A stretch of 64,000 nt of DNA from Azospirillum brasilense (GCF_008365405.1 NZ_QOKV01000002.1:372001-436000); one strand, 5' to 3'; counted from the stretch's first letter, positions 34,688-44,153 are shown. Translations and numbers: made by a program. The notes: generated from the sequence alone by a model not told the origin.

Positions 34688-35137
34688 ATGTCCGACCTTC
34701 TGCACGTCGCCTGCCCAAGCTGCGACACCCTGAACCGCCTACCGCGCGCACGCCTGGCCCAGCCCGGCGCCGGCAAATGCGGCCGCTGCGGCCAGCCTCT
34801 GTTCCAGGGCAAACCCATCGCGCTCACCGCCGCCCGCTTCACCGCCCAGGCGGAGCGCAGCGACCTGCCGCTGCTCATCGACTTCTGGGCGGAGTGGTGC
34901 GGGCCGTGCCGGATGATGGCGCCGGTCTTCGAGCAGGCCGCCGGCCAGTTGGAACCCCATGTCCGCCTCGCCAAGGTCGACACCGAGGCTGCCCCCGATC
35001 TGGCCGCCCGCTTCGGCGTGCGCAGCATTCCGACCCTCGTCCTGGTCCACCATGGGCGAGAGGTGGCGCGCACCGCCGGGGCGATGCCGCTGCCCGCCCT
35101 GCTCGGCTGGGTGCGGCAGGTGATGGCGGCCGTTTGA
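34688..35137 (+). CDS. trxC: Thioredoxin 2
   Basis: Cytoplasmic disulfide reductase of 149 residues. An N-terminal zinc ribbon uses CPSC near residue 9 and CGRCGQPL near 31; the thioredoxin domain has the active site WAEWCGPCRMMAP near residue 60 and the cis-proline loop RSIPTLVLV near 105. The two-part layout separates TrxC from TrxA. GGAGGGAAG precedes ATG. It converges on the response-regulator gene. Confidence 0.92.
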   Translation: MSDLLHVACPSCDTLNRLPRARLAQPGAGKCGRCGQPLFQGKPIALTAARFTAQAERSDLPLLIDFWAEWCGPCRMMAPVFEQAAGQLEPHVRLAKVDTEAAPDLAARFGVRSIPTLVLVHHGREVARTAGAMPLPALLGWVRQVMAAV

Positions 35138-35140
35138 CGG

Positions 35141-35752
35141 CTACTCGGCTTCGATCAGCAGCCGGGTCAGGTCGGAGACGGAGGCGACCTCCAGCTTGTC
35201 CATGACGTTGTGGCGGTGCACCTCCACCGTCTTCAGGCTGAGGTTGATCTCCGCGGCGATGACCTTGTTCGGCTTGCCCTGCACCACCAGACCGGCGACC
35301 TGCCGCTCCCGCGGGGTCAGGCGGGCCAGCAGGGCGCGGACATGGGCCTTGCGCGCCTGCGCCTCCCACGCCCGCCGGGACGTCTCCAGCGCCTCGTGAA
35401 CCCGGTCGAGGAGGAGCTGGTCGTTGAAGGGCTTCTCGATGAAGTCCACCGCCCCGGCGCGGAAGGCGCGGGCGGCCATCGGCACGTCGCCGTGGCCGGT
35501 GATGACCACCACGGCCAGGACGGAGCCGGCGCGGGCCAGCGTGTCCTGCAGCTCCAGCCCGCTCATCCCCGGCATCCGCACGTCGGTGACGAGGCAGCCG
35601 GGCCGGTCGGCGCGGACGGCGCGCAGGAACTCCTCGCCGGAACTGAAGGACTCCACCGCCACACCCAGCGAGCCGATCAGCCAGCCCAGCGAATGGCGCA
35701 TCGCCGGATCGTCGTCCACCACGTAGACGGTGCGGGCCGCGTCAGCCTGCAT
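35141..35752 (-). CDS. Response regulator, FixJ/TtrR-like
   Basis: Two-component transcription factor of 203 residues. Receiver domain (1-120) with acidic pocket DDD at 13-15, phosphoacceptor Asp57 in CLVTDVRMPGMSG, TGHGD and the switch lysine in DFIEKPF. LuxR-type helix-turn-helix at about 140-195 (LTPRERQVAGLVVQGKPNKVIA ... KTVEVHRHNVMDKL, given in parts). Its start overlaps the end of the sensor-kinase gene by 11 bases. Probably activates the adjacent sulfur genes or a remote operon. Confidence 0.9.
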   Translation of the reverse strand: MQADAARTVYVVDDDPAMRHSLGWLIGSLGVAVESFSSGEEFLRAVRADRPGCLVTDVRMPGMSGLELQDTLARAGSVLAVVVITGHGDVPMAARAFRAGAVDFIEKPFNDQLLLDRVHEALETSRRAWEAQARKAHVRALLARLTPRERQVAGLVVQGKPNKVIAAEINLSLKTVEVHRHNVMDKLEVASVSDLTRLLIEAE

Positions 35753-37607
35753 TGACCTTCTCCTCCGCTGCGGGCAGGACGAAGCGCACGATGGTGCCCC
35801 CGCCCGGATGGTCGGTGGCCCAGAGATGGCCGCCATGGCTTTCCACGATGGTCCGGCAGATCGACAGGCCCAACCCCATGCCGCCGGGCTTGGTGGTGAA
35901 GAAGGGGTCGAACAGGCGCGCCCGCGCGTCCTCCGACAGCCCATGCCCGCGGTCGGCCACGGCGATCTCCACCCGCCCGTCCGCGTCCAGGCCGGTGCGC
36001 ACGGTGACGCCGCGCCCCTCCCCCGCCCCGCCGTCCTCCCCATCATCCATGGCGTCCAGCGCGTTCTTGACCAAGTTCAGGACGACCTGCTCGATCTGCA
36101 CCCGGTCGGCCAGGACCGGCGGCAGGCCGGAGGTCAGTTCGCGGATGACCGGGATGTTGCCGCTGCGCGCCCGGCCCTCGCAGAGTTGCAGCGCCGCTTC
36201 CACCGCGCCGTTGACGTCGGCCGGCTCCAACTGGGAGGCGCGCTTGCGCACGAAGTCACGGATGCGGGCGATGATCTGCCCGGCGCGGTCGGCCTGGGCG
36301 GCGATGGCGCGGGAGGCCTCGGCGAACTCCGCGGCGCTGCCCACCCCGGCCTCCAGCCGCCGCGTGCAGCCGCGGGCGTAGTTGGCGATGGCGCCCAGCG
36401 GCTGGTTCAGCTCATGCGCGATGTTGCTGGCCATTTCGCCCAGGATGGAGAGGCGGGCGACATGGTCCATCTCCTTCTGCCGTTCCCGCGCGGTGTCCTC
36501 GGCGCGGCGGCGCTCGGCCATCTCGCGGCGCAGCTCGCGGTTGGCGGCGCGCAGCTCGGCGGTGCGCACCTTGATGAGGTGCTCGACCCGCAGCGAATGG
36601 ACCGCCCACCACAGCAGAGCCAGCGCCGCCAGCGCCAGCCAGTGCCAATTCTCCCGCGCGAGGTCGAGAAGGGTGACGTCGCGCAGATGCTCGTAGGGAC
36701 CGATGCGCAGGCTGCGGAACAAGCCATGGACCGGCTGGTAGTCCATCGGCACCGTCCAGCCCTCGTAGCCGCCGGCCAGCGCCGCCGGATGGCCGTCGGG
36801 CATCTGGAACAGCGCGACCACCACCGCCTTTGCCAGATCCTCCGGCGTTTTGGCCAGCCGGGCGAGCGGCCAGTCGGGGTAGAGGCCGGTGGACAGGGCG
36901 CAGCCGAACCCCGGCTCCGTCCGGGCGCCGACGATCTGGAACTGTCCACGGTCGAGGTGGCCCTCCTGCGCCAGCTCCTCCAGCACGCAGGCGCGCAGCA
37001 CGCCGGCGTCGACCTCGCTGTCGCGCACGGCGAAGGCGACGCGGTCCACGGGGAAACCGGAGAAGCGCAGTTCCTTCAAGTCGGCGTAGGGATCGACCCC
37101 GGCCGTCAGCAGCGCCCCCCAGGCGACCTGGAAGCCGCCGAAGGCATCGGGGTCCACCGCCATTACGGTCTTGCCCTTGAGGTCGGCGAGGCTGCGGATG
37201 TCGTTGCGCCCCGCCCGGACGATCAGAGCGGACCCCACCGCCGCCCCCGACGCGCCGGAGCGCGAGGAATGGAGCGTGGCGATGCGGGTGACGCCGTGGC
37301 GGGCCTCCAACTCCACGTAATTGCCGGTGTTGGTCAGCACGAAATCGACACTGCCAGCGGCCACCGCCGCGTCCATGCCCGGCAGGTCGAGCGGCACCAT
37401 CTCCGCCCCGCGCTTCGGAAAGCGGTCCGCCAGATAGCGGACGGTCGGTTCCCAGACGGCGTTGGCATGGTCGCCGCCGCGGTAGGCCAGCACACCGACG
37501 CGGATCGGCGGCTCCTCCGCCTGGGCCGGGGCCACCGCCAGAATCGTCGCGGCGAGAATCCCGGCCAGCGCGAGCGTCAGGCGAACCGGTCGGGGCGTGA
37601 GGGGCAT
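35742..37607 (-). CDS. TtrS-like sensor histidine kinase with PhnD-type periplasmic sensor
   Basis: Membrane sensor of 621 residues. Signal peptide 1-30, then a periplasmic PhnD/SsuA-like binding domain (about 33-310) with RVGVLAYRGGDHANAVWEP, FVLTNTGNYVEL and SGFPVDRVAFAVRDSEVDAG. One membrane helix at about 322-338, a coiled linker, phosphoacceptor His398 in SNIAHELNQPLG, and an ATPase domain with NLVKNALDAM and FFTTKPGGMGLGLSI. This is the TtrS architecture, known for tetrathionate sensing, but no tetrathionate reductase genes are present. It precedes sulfide:quinone reductase on the same strand, so a reduced or oxidised sulfur ligand is likely. Confidence 0.85.
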   Translation of the reverse strand: MPLTPRPVRLTLALAGILAATILAVAPAQAEEPPIRVGVLAYRGGDHANAVWEPTVRYLADRFPKRGAEMVPLDLPGMDAAVAAGSVDFVLTNTGNYVELEARHGVTRIATLHSSRSGASGAAVGSALIVRAGRNDIRSLADLKGKTVMAVDPDAFGGFQVAWGALLTAGVDPYADLKELRFSGFPVDRVAFAVRDSEVDAGVLRACVLEELAQEGHLDRGQFQIVGARTEPGFGCALSTGLYPDWPLARLAKTPEDLAKAVVVALFQMPDGHPAALAGGYEGWTVPMDYQPVHGLFRSLRIGPYEHLRDVTLLDLARENWHWLALAALALLWWAVHSLRVEHLIKVRTAELRAANRELRREMAERRRAEDTARERQKEMDHVARLSILGEMASNIAHELNQPLGAIANYARGCTRRLEAGVGSAAEFAEASRAIAAQADRAGQIIARIRDFVRKRASQLEPADVNGAVEAALQLCEGRARSGNIPVIRELTSGLPPVLADRVQIEQVVLNLVKNALDAMDDGEDGGAGEGRGVTVRTGLDADGRVEIAVADRGHGLSEDARARLFDPFFTTKPGGMGLGLSICRTIVESHGGHLWATDHPGGGTIVRFVLPAAEEKVNAG

Positions 37608-37711
37608 GGCTTCCTTCGGGCGGGGCCGGTGAACGGGAAAAGGCGCGGGGAAGGCAGCTTCCCACGCGCCGCATACACCCGTGCCCGGCCACATTCAATC
37701 CGTATGGCTCC

Positions 37712-39007
37712 TTATCCGTCCAGCGTGGCCGGCGCGTCCGGCTGCACGCGCGTCAGGCCCAGCAGTTTCAGCGCGTAGCGTTCATAGACCGGCTCGCCGA
37801 TGCCCTTGCGCACCTTGCGCAGGAAATAGCGCTCGAAGCCGACCTTGGCGAGATGGACCCAGCGCCCGTGCGACGACCAGTTGACATTGCGCGGCGGGAT
37901 CTGCGGCATGGCGACGAAGGCGACTCCGCTGTCCCCGAAATCGGCGAGGCAGAGCGCGTTCCAGGTCGCCTCCTCCGTCGGTTCCTTGCCGTCCAGGATG
38001 GTGCGGATGTTGTGGGCGGCGGCGGTCACCATGGTCTCGATCATGTAGCCGGTCTTTGGAACGCCGACCGGGACCGGCGTCTTCTCCACCGGCGGGATGG
38101 CGATGCAGACGCCGACGCCGAAGACGTTGCGGAAGGTCGGGTTGCGCTGGTGGCGGTCGGTCAGCACGAAGCCGCGCGGGTTCACCAGCCCCTCCACACC
38201 GCGCAGGGGGGCGATGCCGCGGAAGGCGGGGAGCATCATGGTCAGGCGGCTGCCCACCATGTGCCGCGCCTTGTCCTTGCCGTCCGCGTCGACCTCCGTG
38301 ACGTGGACCGTGTCGGGCTCGAAGCGGTCGACGCGGGCGTTGGCGATCCATTGGATGTGCCGTTCGCGCAGCGCCGACTCCAGAAGCCCCTTGGTGTCGC
38401 CCACCCCGCCCAGCCCGAGATGACCGATGTAGGGCTCCGACGTGATGAAGGTCATCGGCACCTTGTGGCGGATCTTGCGGCGGCGCAGGTCGGCGTCGGC
38501 GATCATCGCGAACTCGTAGGCCGGACCGAAGCAGGACGCCCCCTGCACCGCCCCGACGACCAGCGGGCCGGGGTTGCGGCAGAAGTCCTCCCATCGCTGG
38601 GCCGCCGCCTCCGCGTGGTCGACGTGGCAGATCGAGACGGTGTTGGCCTGCGGTCCGAAGCCCTCGATCTCGTCGAAGGCCAGTTCGGGGCCGGTGGCGA
38701 TGACGAGCTGGTCGTAGCTCAGACTGGTCCCGTCGCCAAGGTCGAGCGCGTTATCCTGCGGCCGCAGCGCGCGGCAGCCGGAATGGTTGAAGGCGATGCC
38801 CTTGCGGGCGAAGGGTTCGGCCAGCGCGACGGTGATGTCGCCGCGCTTGCGCCAGCCGACCGCCACCCAGGGGTTGGACGGCACAAACTGGAATTGGCTG
38901 CTGTTCGAGACGACGGTGATCCGGTCGCCGGACCGCGTCCGATCCTTCAGCTCATAGGCCATCGGTATGCCGCCGATGCCCGCCCCGAGTACGACGATGT
39001 GGGCCAT
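37712..39007 (-). CDS. Sulfide:quinone oxidoreductase family flavoprotein
   Basis: Membrane-associated FAD enzyme of 431 residues that would oxidise sulfide to polysulfide and reduce quinone. N-terminal FAD motif VVLGAGIGGIPMAYEL, the second ATGPELAFD near 105, and three candidate redox cysteines: Cys127 (SICHVDH), Cys159 (GASCFGPAYEF) and Cys301 (GVGVCIAIPP). The C-terminus is positively charged and amphipathic (YFLRKVRKGIGEPVYERYALKLLG), suited to membrane attachment. AGAGGAAAC precedes ATG 39007. It follows the DUF2892 gene on the minus strand and faces the RND genes across an ArsR-box-like promoter. Confidence 0.88.
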   Translation of the reverse strand: MAHIVVLGAGIGGIPMAYELKDRTRSGDRITVVSNSSQFQFVPSNPWVAVGWRKRGDITVALAEPFARKGIAFNHSGCRALRPQDNALDLGDGTSLSYDQLVIATGPELAFDEIEGFGPQANTVSICHVDHAEAAAQRWEDFCRNPGPLVVGAVQGASCFGPAYEFAMIADADLRRRKIRHKVPMTFITSEPYIGHLGLGGVGDTKGLLESALRERHIQWIANARVDRFEPDTVHVTEVDADGKDKARHMVGSRLTMMLPAFRGIAPLRGVEGLVNPRGFVLTDRHQRNPTFRNVFGVGVCIAIPPVEKTPVPVGVPKTGYMIETMVTAAAHNIRTILDGKEPTEEATWNALCLADFGDSGVAFVAMPQIPPRNVNWSSHGRWVHLAKVGFERYFLRKVRKGIGEPVYERYALKLLGLTRVQPDAPATLDG

Positions 39008-39126
39008 ATCCGTTTCCTCTCCATGAAGATCCGGGTCTGTTCGGCCGGTTCTCGCGCGCCGGTCCTGGGCCGCCCGGTTGTGTGGGTGTATTGGTCGAAA
39101 AGCCCCGCCTTGCCCGGCTCCCCGCC

Positions 39127-39330
39127 TTACTCGAAGGCCATGCCGGGGCGCAGCCCGATCCGCTTCAGCACGATCGCCAGCGGGCAGAAGCCGGTGAAGG
39201 CCGCCTGGAGCAGGTTGGCCCCGACGAGGGCGGTCAGCCACAGCCAGTTCGGGCCGTAAATCTGGGACAGGGCGAGGCTCAGCAGGATCACGATCCCGGC
39301 GAAAGCCATGACGATGCGGTCGATGCTCAT
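39127..39330 (-). CDS. DUF2892 (YgaP-type) small membrane protein
   Basis: Protein of 67 residues with two helices (MAFAGIVILLSLALSQIY and WLTALVGANLLQAAFTGFCPLA) and the family motif FTGFCPLAIVLKRIGLR. In other bacteria this domain is fused to rhodanese or stands next to sulfide-detoxification genes. AAGGAGG before ATG 39330. Probably the first gene of an operon with sulfide:quinone reductase, under the ArsR-box-like element. Confidence 0.85.
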   Translation of the reverse strand: MSIDRIVMAFAGIVILLSLALSQIYGPNWLWLTALVGANLLQAAFTGFCPLAIVLKRIGLRPGMAFE

Positions 39331-39375
39331 GAGGCGGCCTCCTTCGAGCCGGATGGACTGCCGGCTGGTCAACGC

Positions 39376-39399
39376 ATTTTATTCGTTGACGCTAATTTA
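39376..39399. promoter_or_regulatory. Candidate ArsR/SqrR box in the SQR/RND divergent promoter
   Basis: On the minus strand the 24 bases begin TAAATTAGCGTCAAC and match 17 of 24 positions with a site upstream of the ArsR gene (44520-44543). The region between the divergent genes is AT-rich and suitable for two promoters. Confidence 0.6.
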
Positions 39400-39464
39400 G
39401 CAATGACTAAAATATTGAATCAGGACACCCCGAGTTCCGTTCCTCCCGTTCGAAGTGGCCCGCC

Positions 39465-40517
39465 ATGCCCCGTTCCCTCCTCCCACGCTCGCCGGCCCGC
39501 AAGGCGCTGTTCGCCGCGGCCCTTCTGGCGGCCGTCCTTCCCCTGCCGGCGACAGCGGCCGAGCCCGGCACCCTGACCGTGCAGCCCCGCCCGGTGGAGG
39601 ACCTGAAGGCCGTCTTCGCCACCGTGGAAAGCGTGCGCGAGACGCTGGCCCGCACCCGCATCGGCGGCACCATCGCCGACCTGACGGTGACGGAAGGCGA
39701 CAAGGTGACCGTCGGGCAGGTCATCGCCACCGTGCGCGACCCCAAGCTGCCGCTCCAGCTCGCCGCGCTCGACGCACGCATCCAGGCGCTGACGGCGCAG
39801 CAGCATCAGGCGGAGCTGGAACTGGGCCGCGCCCGCCAGCTCCGCGCCAGCGGCACCGGCACGCAGCAGCGGCTGGACGACGCGCAGGCCGCGCTGGACG
39901 TCGCCCGCGCCCAGATCGCCGCCATGGAGGCCGAACGCTCCGTCATCGCCCAGCAACTGCGGGAGGGGGAGGTGCTGGCCCCCGCCGCCGGGCGCGTCCT
40001 CCAGGTCAAGGTGATCGCCGGCGCCGTGGTCATGCCGGGCGAGCCGGTCGCCAGCATCGCCACCGACACTTACATTCTGCGCCTGCACCTGCCGGAGCGG
40101 CACGCCCGCTTCCTGAAGGAGGGCGACCCGGTGCTGGTCGGCCAGCACGGGCTGGCTCCGGTGCCTGTCGCCGATCCCGGCGCCACGGCGCTGGCGCGCG
40201 GCGCCGTCCGGCAGGTCTATCCCGAGATGGCCGGCGGACAAGTGGTCGCCGACGCCACGGTCAGCGGCCTTGGCAACTTCTTCGTCGGCGAGAGGGTGCG
40301 GGTCTATGTCGCCACCGGCACGCGCGACGCGGTGGTGATCCCGCCGGACTGGCTGCTGCGCCGCTTCGGCACCGATTTCGTCCGGCTGGCCGACGGGACG
40401 GAGGTCCCGGTCCAGGCGGGCGGTGAGATTCCCACGGTCGGCGACCGGCCCGGCGGGCTGGAGATCCTGTCCGGCCTGAAGCCCGGCGACGTCATCGTCC
40501 GCCCGGCGGGCTCGTGA
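39465..40517 (+). CDS. RND efflux system periplasmic adaptor
   Basis: Membrane-fusion protein of 350 residues. Signal peptide about 1-32 (ending PLPATAAEP), lipoyl-like halves IGGTIADLTVTEGDKVTVGQVIATV near 68 and EVLAPAAGRVLQVKVIAGAVVMPGEPVA near 165, flanking a helical hairpin (100-160), then beta-barrel and proximal domains ending GLKPGDVIVRPAGS. First gene of the RND-rhodanese run, 15 bases before the pump gene, and facing the SQR operon. Confidence 0.9.
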   Translation: MPRSLLPRSPARKALFAAALLAAVLPLPATAAEPGTLTVQPRPVEDLKAVFATVESVRETLARTRIGGTIADLTVTEGDKVTVGQVIATVRDPKLPLQLAALDARIQALTAQQHQAELELGRARQLRASGTGTQQRLDDAQAALDVARAQIAAMEAERSVIAQQLREGEVLAPAAGRVLQVKVIAGAVVMPGEPVASIATDTYILRLHLPERHARFLKEGDPVLVGQHGLAPVPVADPGATALARGAVRQVYPEMAGGQVVADATVSGLGNFFVGERVRVYVATGTRDAVVIPPDWLLRRFGTDFVRLADGTEVPVQAGGEIPTVGDRPGGLEILSGLKPGDVIVRPAGS

Positions 40518-40532
40518 CGTGAGGGGGATGCC

Positions 40533-43500
40533 ATGAGGCTCAGCCTTTCCGGGGTGCTGACGCGGACCTTCATCCGCTCCCCCCTGACCCCGCTGCTGCT
40601 GCTCGCCTCGCTGGCGGTCGGCGCCATCGCGCTCATGTCCCTCCCGCGCGAGGAGGAGCCGCAGATCAGCGTCCCCATGGTCGACATCCTCGTCCAGGCG
40701 GACGGGCTGAAGGCCGGCGACGCGGTGGAGCTGGTCACCCGGCCGCTGGAGGAGATCGTCAAGGGCATCGACGGGGTCGAGCACACCTACAGCCAGACCA
40801 TGGACGACCGCGTGGTGGTCACCGCGCGCTTCCTCGTCGGCACCCCGTCCGACGATGCCATCCTGCGCGTGCACGAGAAGGTGCGGGCCAGCATGGACCG
40901 CATCCCGCTGGGCATCCCGGAACCACTGATCGTCGGGCGCGGCATCAACGACGTCGCCATCCTGACGCTGACCCTGTCGCCGAGGGCGGAGGCCGCCGGG
41001 CGATGGACCGTCAACGCCCTGCACGGGGTGGCCGACGACCTGCTGGGCCAGCTCACCCAGATCGAGGATGTCGGGCGCAGCATCATCGTCGGCGGCCAGC
41101 CCGACCAGATCCGGGTGGAGCCCGACCCGGAACGGCTGGCGCTCTACGGCGTCACGCTGAACCAACTCGTCGACAAGGTGAAGAACGCCAACCGCTCCTT
41201 CATCGCCGGGTCGGTGCGCAGCGCGGGCGGCAGCCTGCCGGTGGTCGCCGGCCAGACGCTCCAGGGCACGGCGGACATCGGGCTGCTTCTGGTCACCACC
41301 CGCGACGGGCGGCCCGTCTATGTGAAGGACGTGGCCGACGTGGTGGCGGGGGCGCGACCCGACGAGAACAGCGCCTGGCATCTGGTGCCGGACGGCAAGG
41401 GCGGGCTGGTACGCACCCCCGCCGTCACCATCGCCATCGCCAAGCGCGCCGGGGCCAACGCCGTCACCATCGCCGACCGCGTGCTGGAGCGCGTCCAGTC
41501 CATCCAGGCGGAGGGGCTGCCGAAGGATCTCACGCTGACCGTCACCCGCAACTATGGCGAGACGGCCGACGAGAAGGTCAACGAGCTGCTGTTCCACCTG
41601 GCGCTCGCCACCGTCACCATCGTCGGGCTGATCGTCCTGGCCATCGGCTGGCGCGAGGGTCTGGTGACGCTGGTCGTCATCCCGACGACGATCCTGCTGA
41701 CCCTGTTCGCGTCCTGGCTGATGGGCTACACCATCAACCGGGTCAGCCTGTTCGCCCTGATCTTCTCCATCGGCATCCTGGTCGACGACGCCATCGTCGT
41801 GGTGGAGAACATCGACCGCCACTGGTCGATGCGCGACGGGCGGAGCAAGGTCCAGGCCGCCGTCGAGGCGGTGGCGGAGGTCGGCAACCCGACCATCGTC
41901 GCCACCCTGACGGTCATCGCCGCGCTGCTGCCGATGATGTTCGTGTCCGGCCTGATGGGGCCCTACATGAGCCCGATCCCGGCCAACGCCTCCGCGGCCA
42001 TGGTCTTCAGCTTCTTCGTCGCCATGGTGCTGACGCCCTGGCTGATGGTGGCGCTGCGTCCGGGGGAGTCTCCGGCAAGCGGGCACGGGGCCGGACACGG
42101 CGAGCAGGACGGCGGGCGGCTCGGGCGGCTCTACCGCGCCGCCGCGCGCCCGTTGGTCCGCAGCAAGCGCCGGGCCTGGATCTTCCTGCTGGCGGTCGGG
42201 GTGGCGACGCTCGCCTCGACGGGGCTGTTCTACACCAAGGACGTGGCGGTGAAGCTGCTGCCCTTCGACAACAAGTCGGAGCTTCAGGTGGTGCTCGACC
42301 TGCCACGCGGCGCGGCGCCGGAGGACACGGAGCGCGCCCTGCTCGCCGCAGCACAAAGGATCGCCGATCTGCCGGAACTGGCCAGCGTCCAGGCCTACGC
42401 CGGGACCGCCTCTCCCTTCAATTTCAACGGTCTGGTCCGGCATTACTACCTGCGCGACCAGCCGGAGCAAGGCGACCTTCAGGTCAACCTCGCCCCCAAG
42501 AGCGAGCGGAGCCGCAGCAGCCACGCGGTCGCGCTCGACATCCGGGCGCGGCTGTCGGGCCTGCCCCTGCCCACCGGGACCGTGCTGAAGGTGGTCGAGG
42601 TGCCGCCCGGCCCGCCCGTGCTGTCCACCCTGCTGATGGAGGTCTACGGTCCCGACGCGGAGACCCGCCGCAAGGCGGCGCTGGCGGTGGAGGACGCCTT
42701 CCGCGGCGTGGACTTCATCGTCGACGTGGAGAACAGCATCCGCCCGACCGGCGACCGGCTGCGTTTCGCGCTGGACCGCGAAAGCCTGGAGTTCCACGGC
42801 GTCGAAGAACAGGCCGTCTACGACACGCTGCGCGCGCTGACCGGCGGCGTTCCCGTCGGCTACTCGCACCGCGGGGCGGGGCGCACGCCCATCGAGATCG
42901 CCGTGCAGATGCCGCGTTCCGGCCTGTTCCTGTCCGAGCGCCTCCTCGCCACCCCGGTTCCGGGGGCGCGCGGCACGGTGGAACTGGGCGATCTGGTGAC
43001 GATGATGCGGGAACCGGCCTCCCACACGCTGTTCCGCCACAACGGGCGCTTCGCGGAGATGGTCATGGCCGATCTGGCCGGTCGGTTCGAAGCGCCGGTC
43101 TACGGCATGCTGGCGGTGCAGGAACGGCTGAAGACCGTCGATTGGGCCGCCGCCGGGCTGGCCGCCGCGCCGGAGATCCGGATGCACGGCCAGCCGGACG
43201 ACCAGAGCCGGCCCATTCTGCTGTGGGATGGCGAGTGGGAGATCACCTACGTCACCTTCCGCGACATGGGGGCGGCCTTCGGCGTGGCCATCCTGGGCAT
43301 CTATCTGCTGGTCGTCGCCCAGTTCGGCAGCTTCAAGCTGCCGCTGGTCATCCTGGTGCCGGTGCCGCTGACGCTGATCGGCATCGTGCTGGGCCACTGG
43401 CTGTTCGGCGCGGCCTTCACCGCCACCTCGATGATCGGCTTCATCGCGCTGGCCGGGATCATCGTGCGCAACTCCATCCTGCTGGTGGACTTCATCCGCC

Positions 43501-43823
43501 ATCTGAGGGAGCGCGGGATGCCGCTGCGCGAGGCGGTGCTGGAGGCCGGGGCCATCCGCTTCAAGCCGATCCTGCTGACCGCCGTCGCCGCGATGATCGG
43601 CGCCGCCTTCATCCTGACCGACCCGATCTTCCAGGGACTGGCGATCTCGCTGCTGTTCGGGCTGTTCAGCTCGACCCTCCTGACGGTGCTGGTGATCCCG
43701 GCGATCTACATCGTCCTGCGCGGGGAAGCCACTGACCATCGTGAACCTTCCAACGTCCAGGGATTGCCATGCTCAAGACCCTACTCTCCTTCCTCGGCCT
43801 CAACCGGAGCGCAAACGCCATGA
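40533..43823 (+). CDS. RND efflux pump inner-membrane permease
   Basis: Proton-driven AcrB-type pump of 1096 residues with the usual twelve helices in two repeats and two large periplasmic loops. Visible features: N-terminal FIRSPLTPLLLLASL and EEEPQISVPMVDI, helix 4 region LIFSIGILVDDAIVVVENI with the paired aspartates for proton relay, and late FIALAGIIVRNSILLVDFI. The last about 30 residues (after YIVLRGEA) look unconserved, and the stop overlaps the rhodanese gene. Neighbours (SQR, rhodanese, SqrR-like ArsR) suggest a sulfur-linked substrate rather than a drug. Confidence 0.9.
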   Translation: MRLSLSGVLTRTFIRSPLTPLLLLASLAVGAIALMSLPREEEPQISVPMVDILVQADGLKAGDAVELVTRPLEEIVKGIDGVEHTYSQTMDDRVVVTARFLVGTPSDDAILRVHEKVRASMDRIPLGIPEPLIVGRGINDVAILTLTLSPRAEAAGRWTVNALHGVADDLLGQLTQIEDVGRSIIVGGQPDQIRVEPDPERLALYGVTLNQLVDKVKNANRSFIAGSVRSAGGSLPVVAGQTLQGTADIGLLLVTTRDGRPVYVKDVADVVAGARPDENSAWHLVPDGKGGLVRTPAVTIAIAKRAGANAVTIADRVLERVQSIQAEGLPKDLTLTVTRNYGETADEKVNELLFHLALATVTIVGLIVLAIGWREGLVTLVVIPTTILLTLFASWLMGYTINRVSLFALIFSIGILVDDAIVVVENIDRHWSMRDGRSKVQAAVEAVAEVGNPTIVATLTVIAALLPMMFVSGLMGPYMSPIPANASAAMVFSFFVAMVLTPWLMVALRPGESPASGHGAGHGEQDGGRLGRLYRAAARPLVRSKRRAWIFLLAVGVATLASTGLFYTKDVAVKLLPFDNKSELQVVLDLPRGAAPEDTERALLAAAQRIADLPELASVQAYAGTASPFNFNGLVRHYYLRDQPEQGDLQVNLAPKSERSRSSHAVALDIRARLSGLPLPTGTVLKVVEVPPGPPVLSTLLMEVYGPDAETRRKAALAVEDAFRGVDFIVDVENSIRPTGDRLRFALDRESLEFHGVEEQAVYDTLRALTGGVPVGYSHRGAGRTPIEIAVQMPRSGLFLSERLLATPVPGARGTVELGDLVTMMREPASHTLFRHNGRFAEMVMADLAGRFEAPVYGMLAVQERLKTVDWAAAGLAAAPEIRMHGQPDDQSRPILLWDGEWEITYVTFRDMGAAFGVAILGIYLLVVAQFGSFKLPLVILVPVPLTLIGIVLGHWLFGAAFTATSMIGFIALAGIIVRNSILLVDFIRHLRERGMPLREAVLEAGAIRFKPILLTAVAAMIGAAFILTDPIFQGLAISLLFGLFSSTLLTVLVIPAIYIVLRGEATDHREPSNVQGLPCSRPYSPSSASTGAQTP

Positions 43824-44143
43824 GCGACCAGATCAAGACCGTCGACGCGGCCACCGTCATGGGCTGGCTGAAGGACGGCTCGGCGGTGATCGTCGATGTC
43901 CGCGAGCCGCATGAGCACCGCGCCGGTCACATCCCCGGCGCCACGCTGGTGCCGCTGTCACGGTTCGACCCGGCCCGCGTGCCGGACGCGACGGGCAAGC
44001 ATCTGGTCTTCCATTGCCAGAGCGGGCGGCGCTGCGGCCCGGCGTCGGCCAGGATGGCGGCCGGCGGCTACAACGGGGGTATTTACCGGCTGAACGGCGG
44101 ATTCGCCGCCTGGACGGCCGCGTCCGGCCCGATCGAGCGCTGA
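43769..44143 (+). CDS. Rhodanese-like sulfurtransferase
   Basis: Single-domain rhodanese of 124 residues. Core motifs VIVDVREPHEHRAGHIPGA and active-site Cys83 in FHCQSGRRCG, with GGFAAW near the end. It would move sulfane sulfur from persulfide to an acceptor, downstream of SQR. Two starts compete: ATG 43769, adding an amphipathic MLKTLLSFLGLNRS, and ATG 43820, which forms an ATGA overlap with the RND stop and has GGAGC upstream; the second is quite plausible. Confidence 0.87.
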   Translation: MLKTLLSFLGLNRSANAMSDQIKTVDAATVMGWLKDGSAVIVDVREPHEHRAGHIPGATLVPLSRFDPARVPDATGKHLVFHCQSGRRCGPASARMAAGGYNGGIYRLNGGFAAWTAASGPIER

Positions 44144-44153
44144 GAGGAGTGTT

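Noticed and set aside
39420..43739. A 1439-codon minus-strand open frame opposite the RND genes
   Set aside because: It is the antisense shadow of strongly conserved RND adaptor and pump genes; high GC3 keeps the complementary frame open. Its composition (Arg, Gly, Asp, His, Gln) is typical of such shadows.
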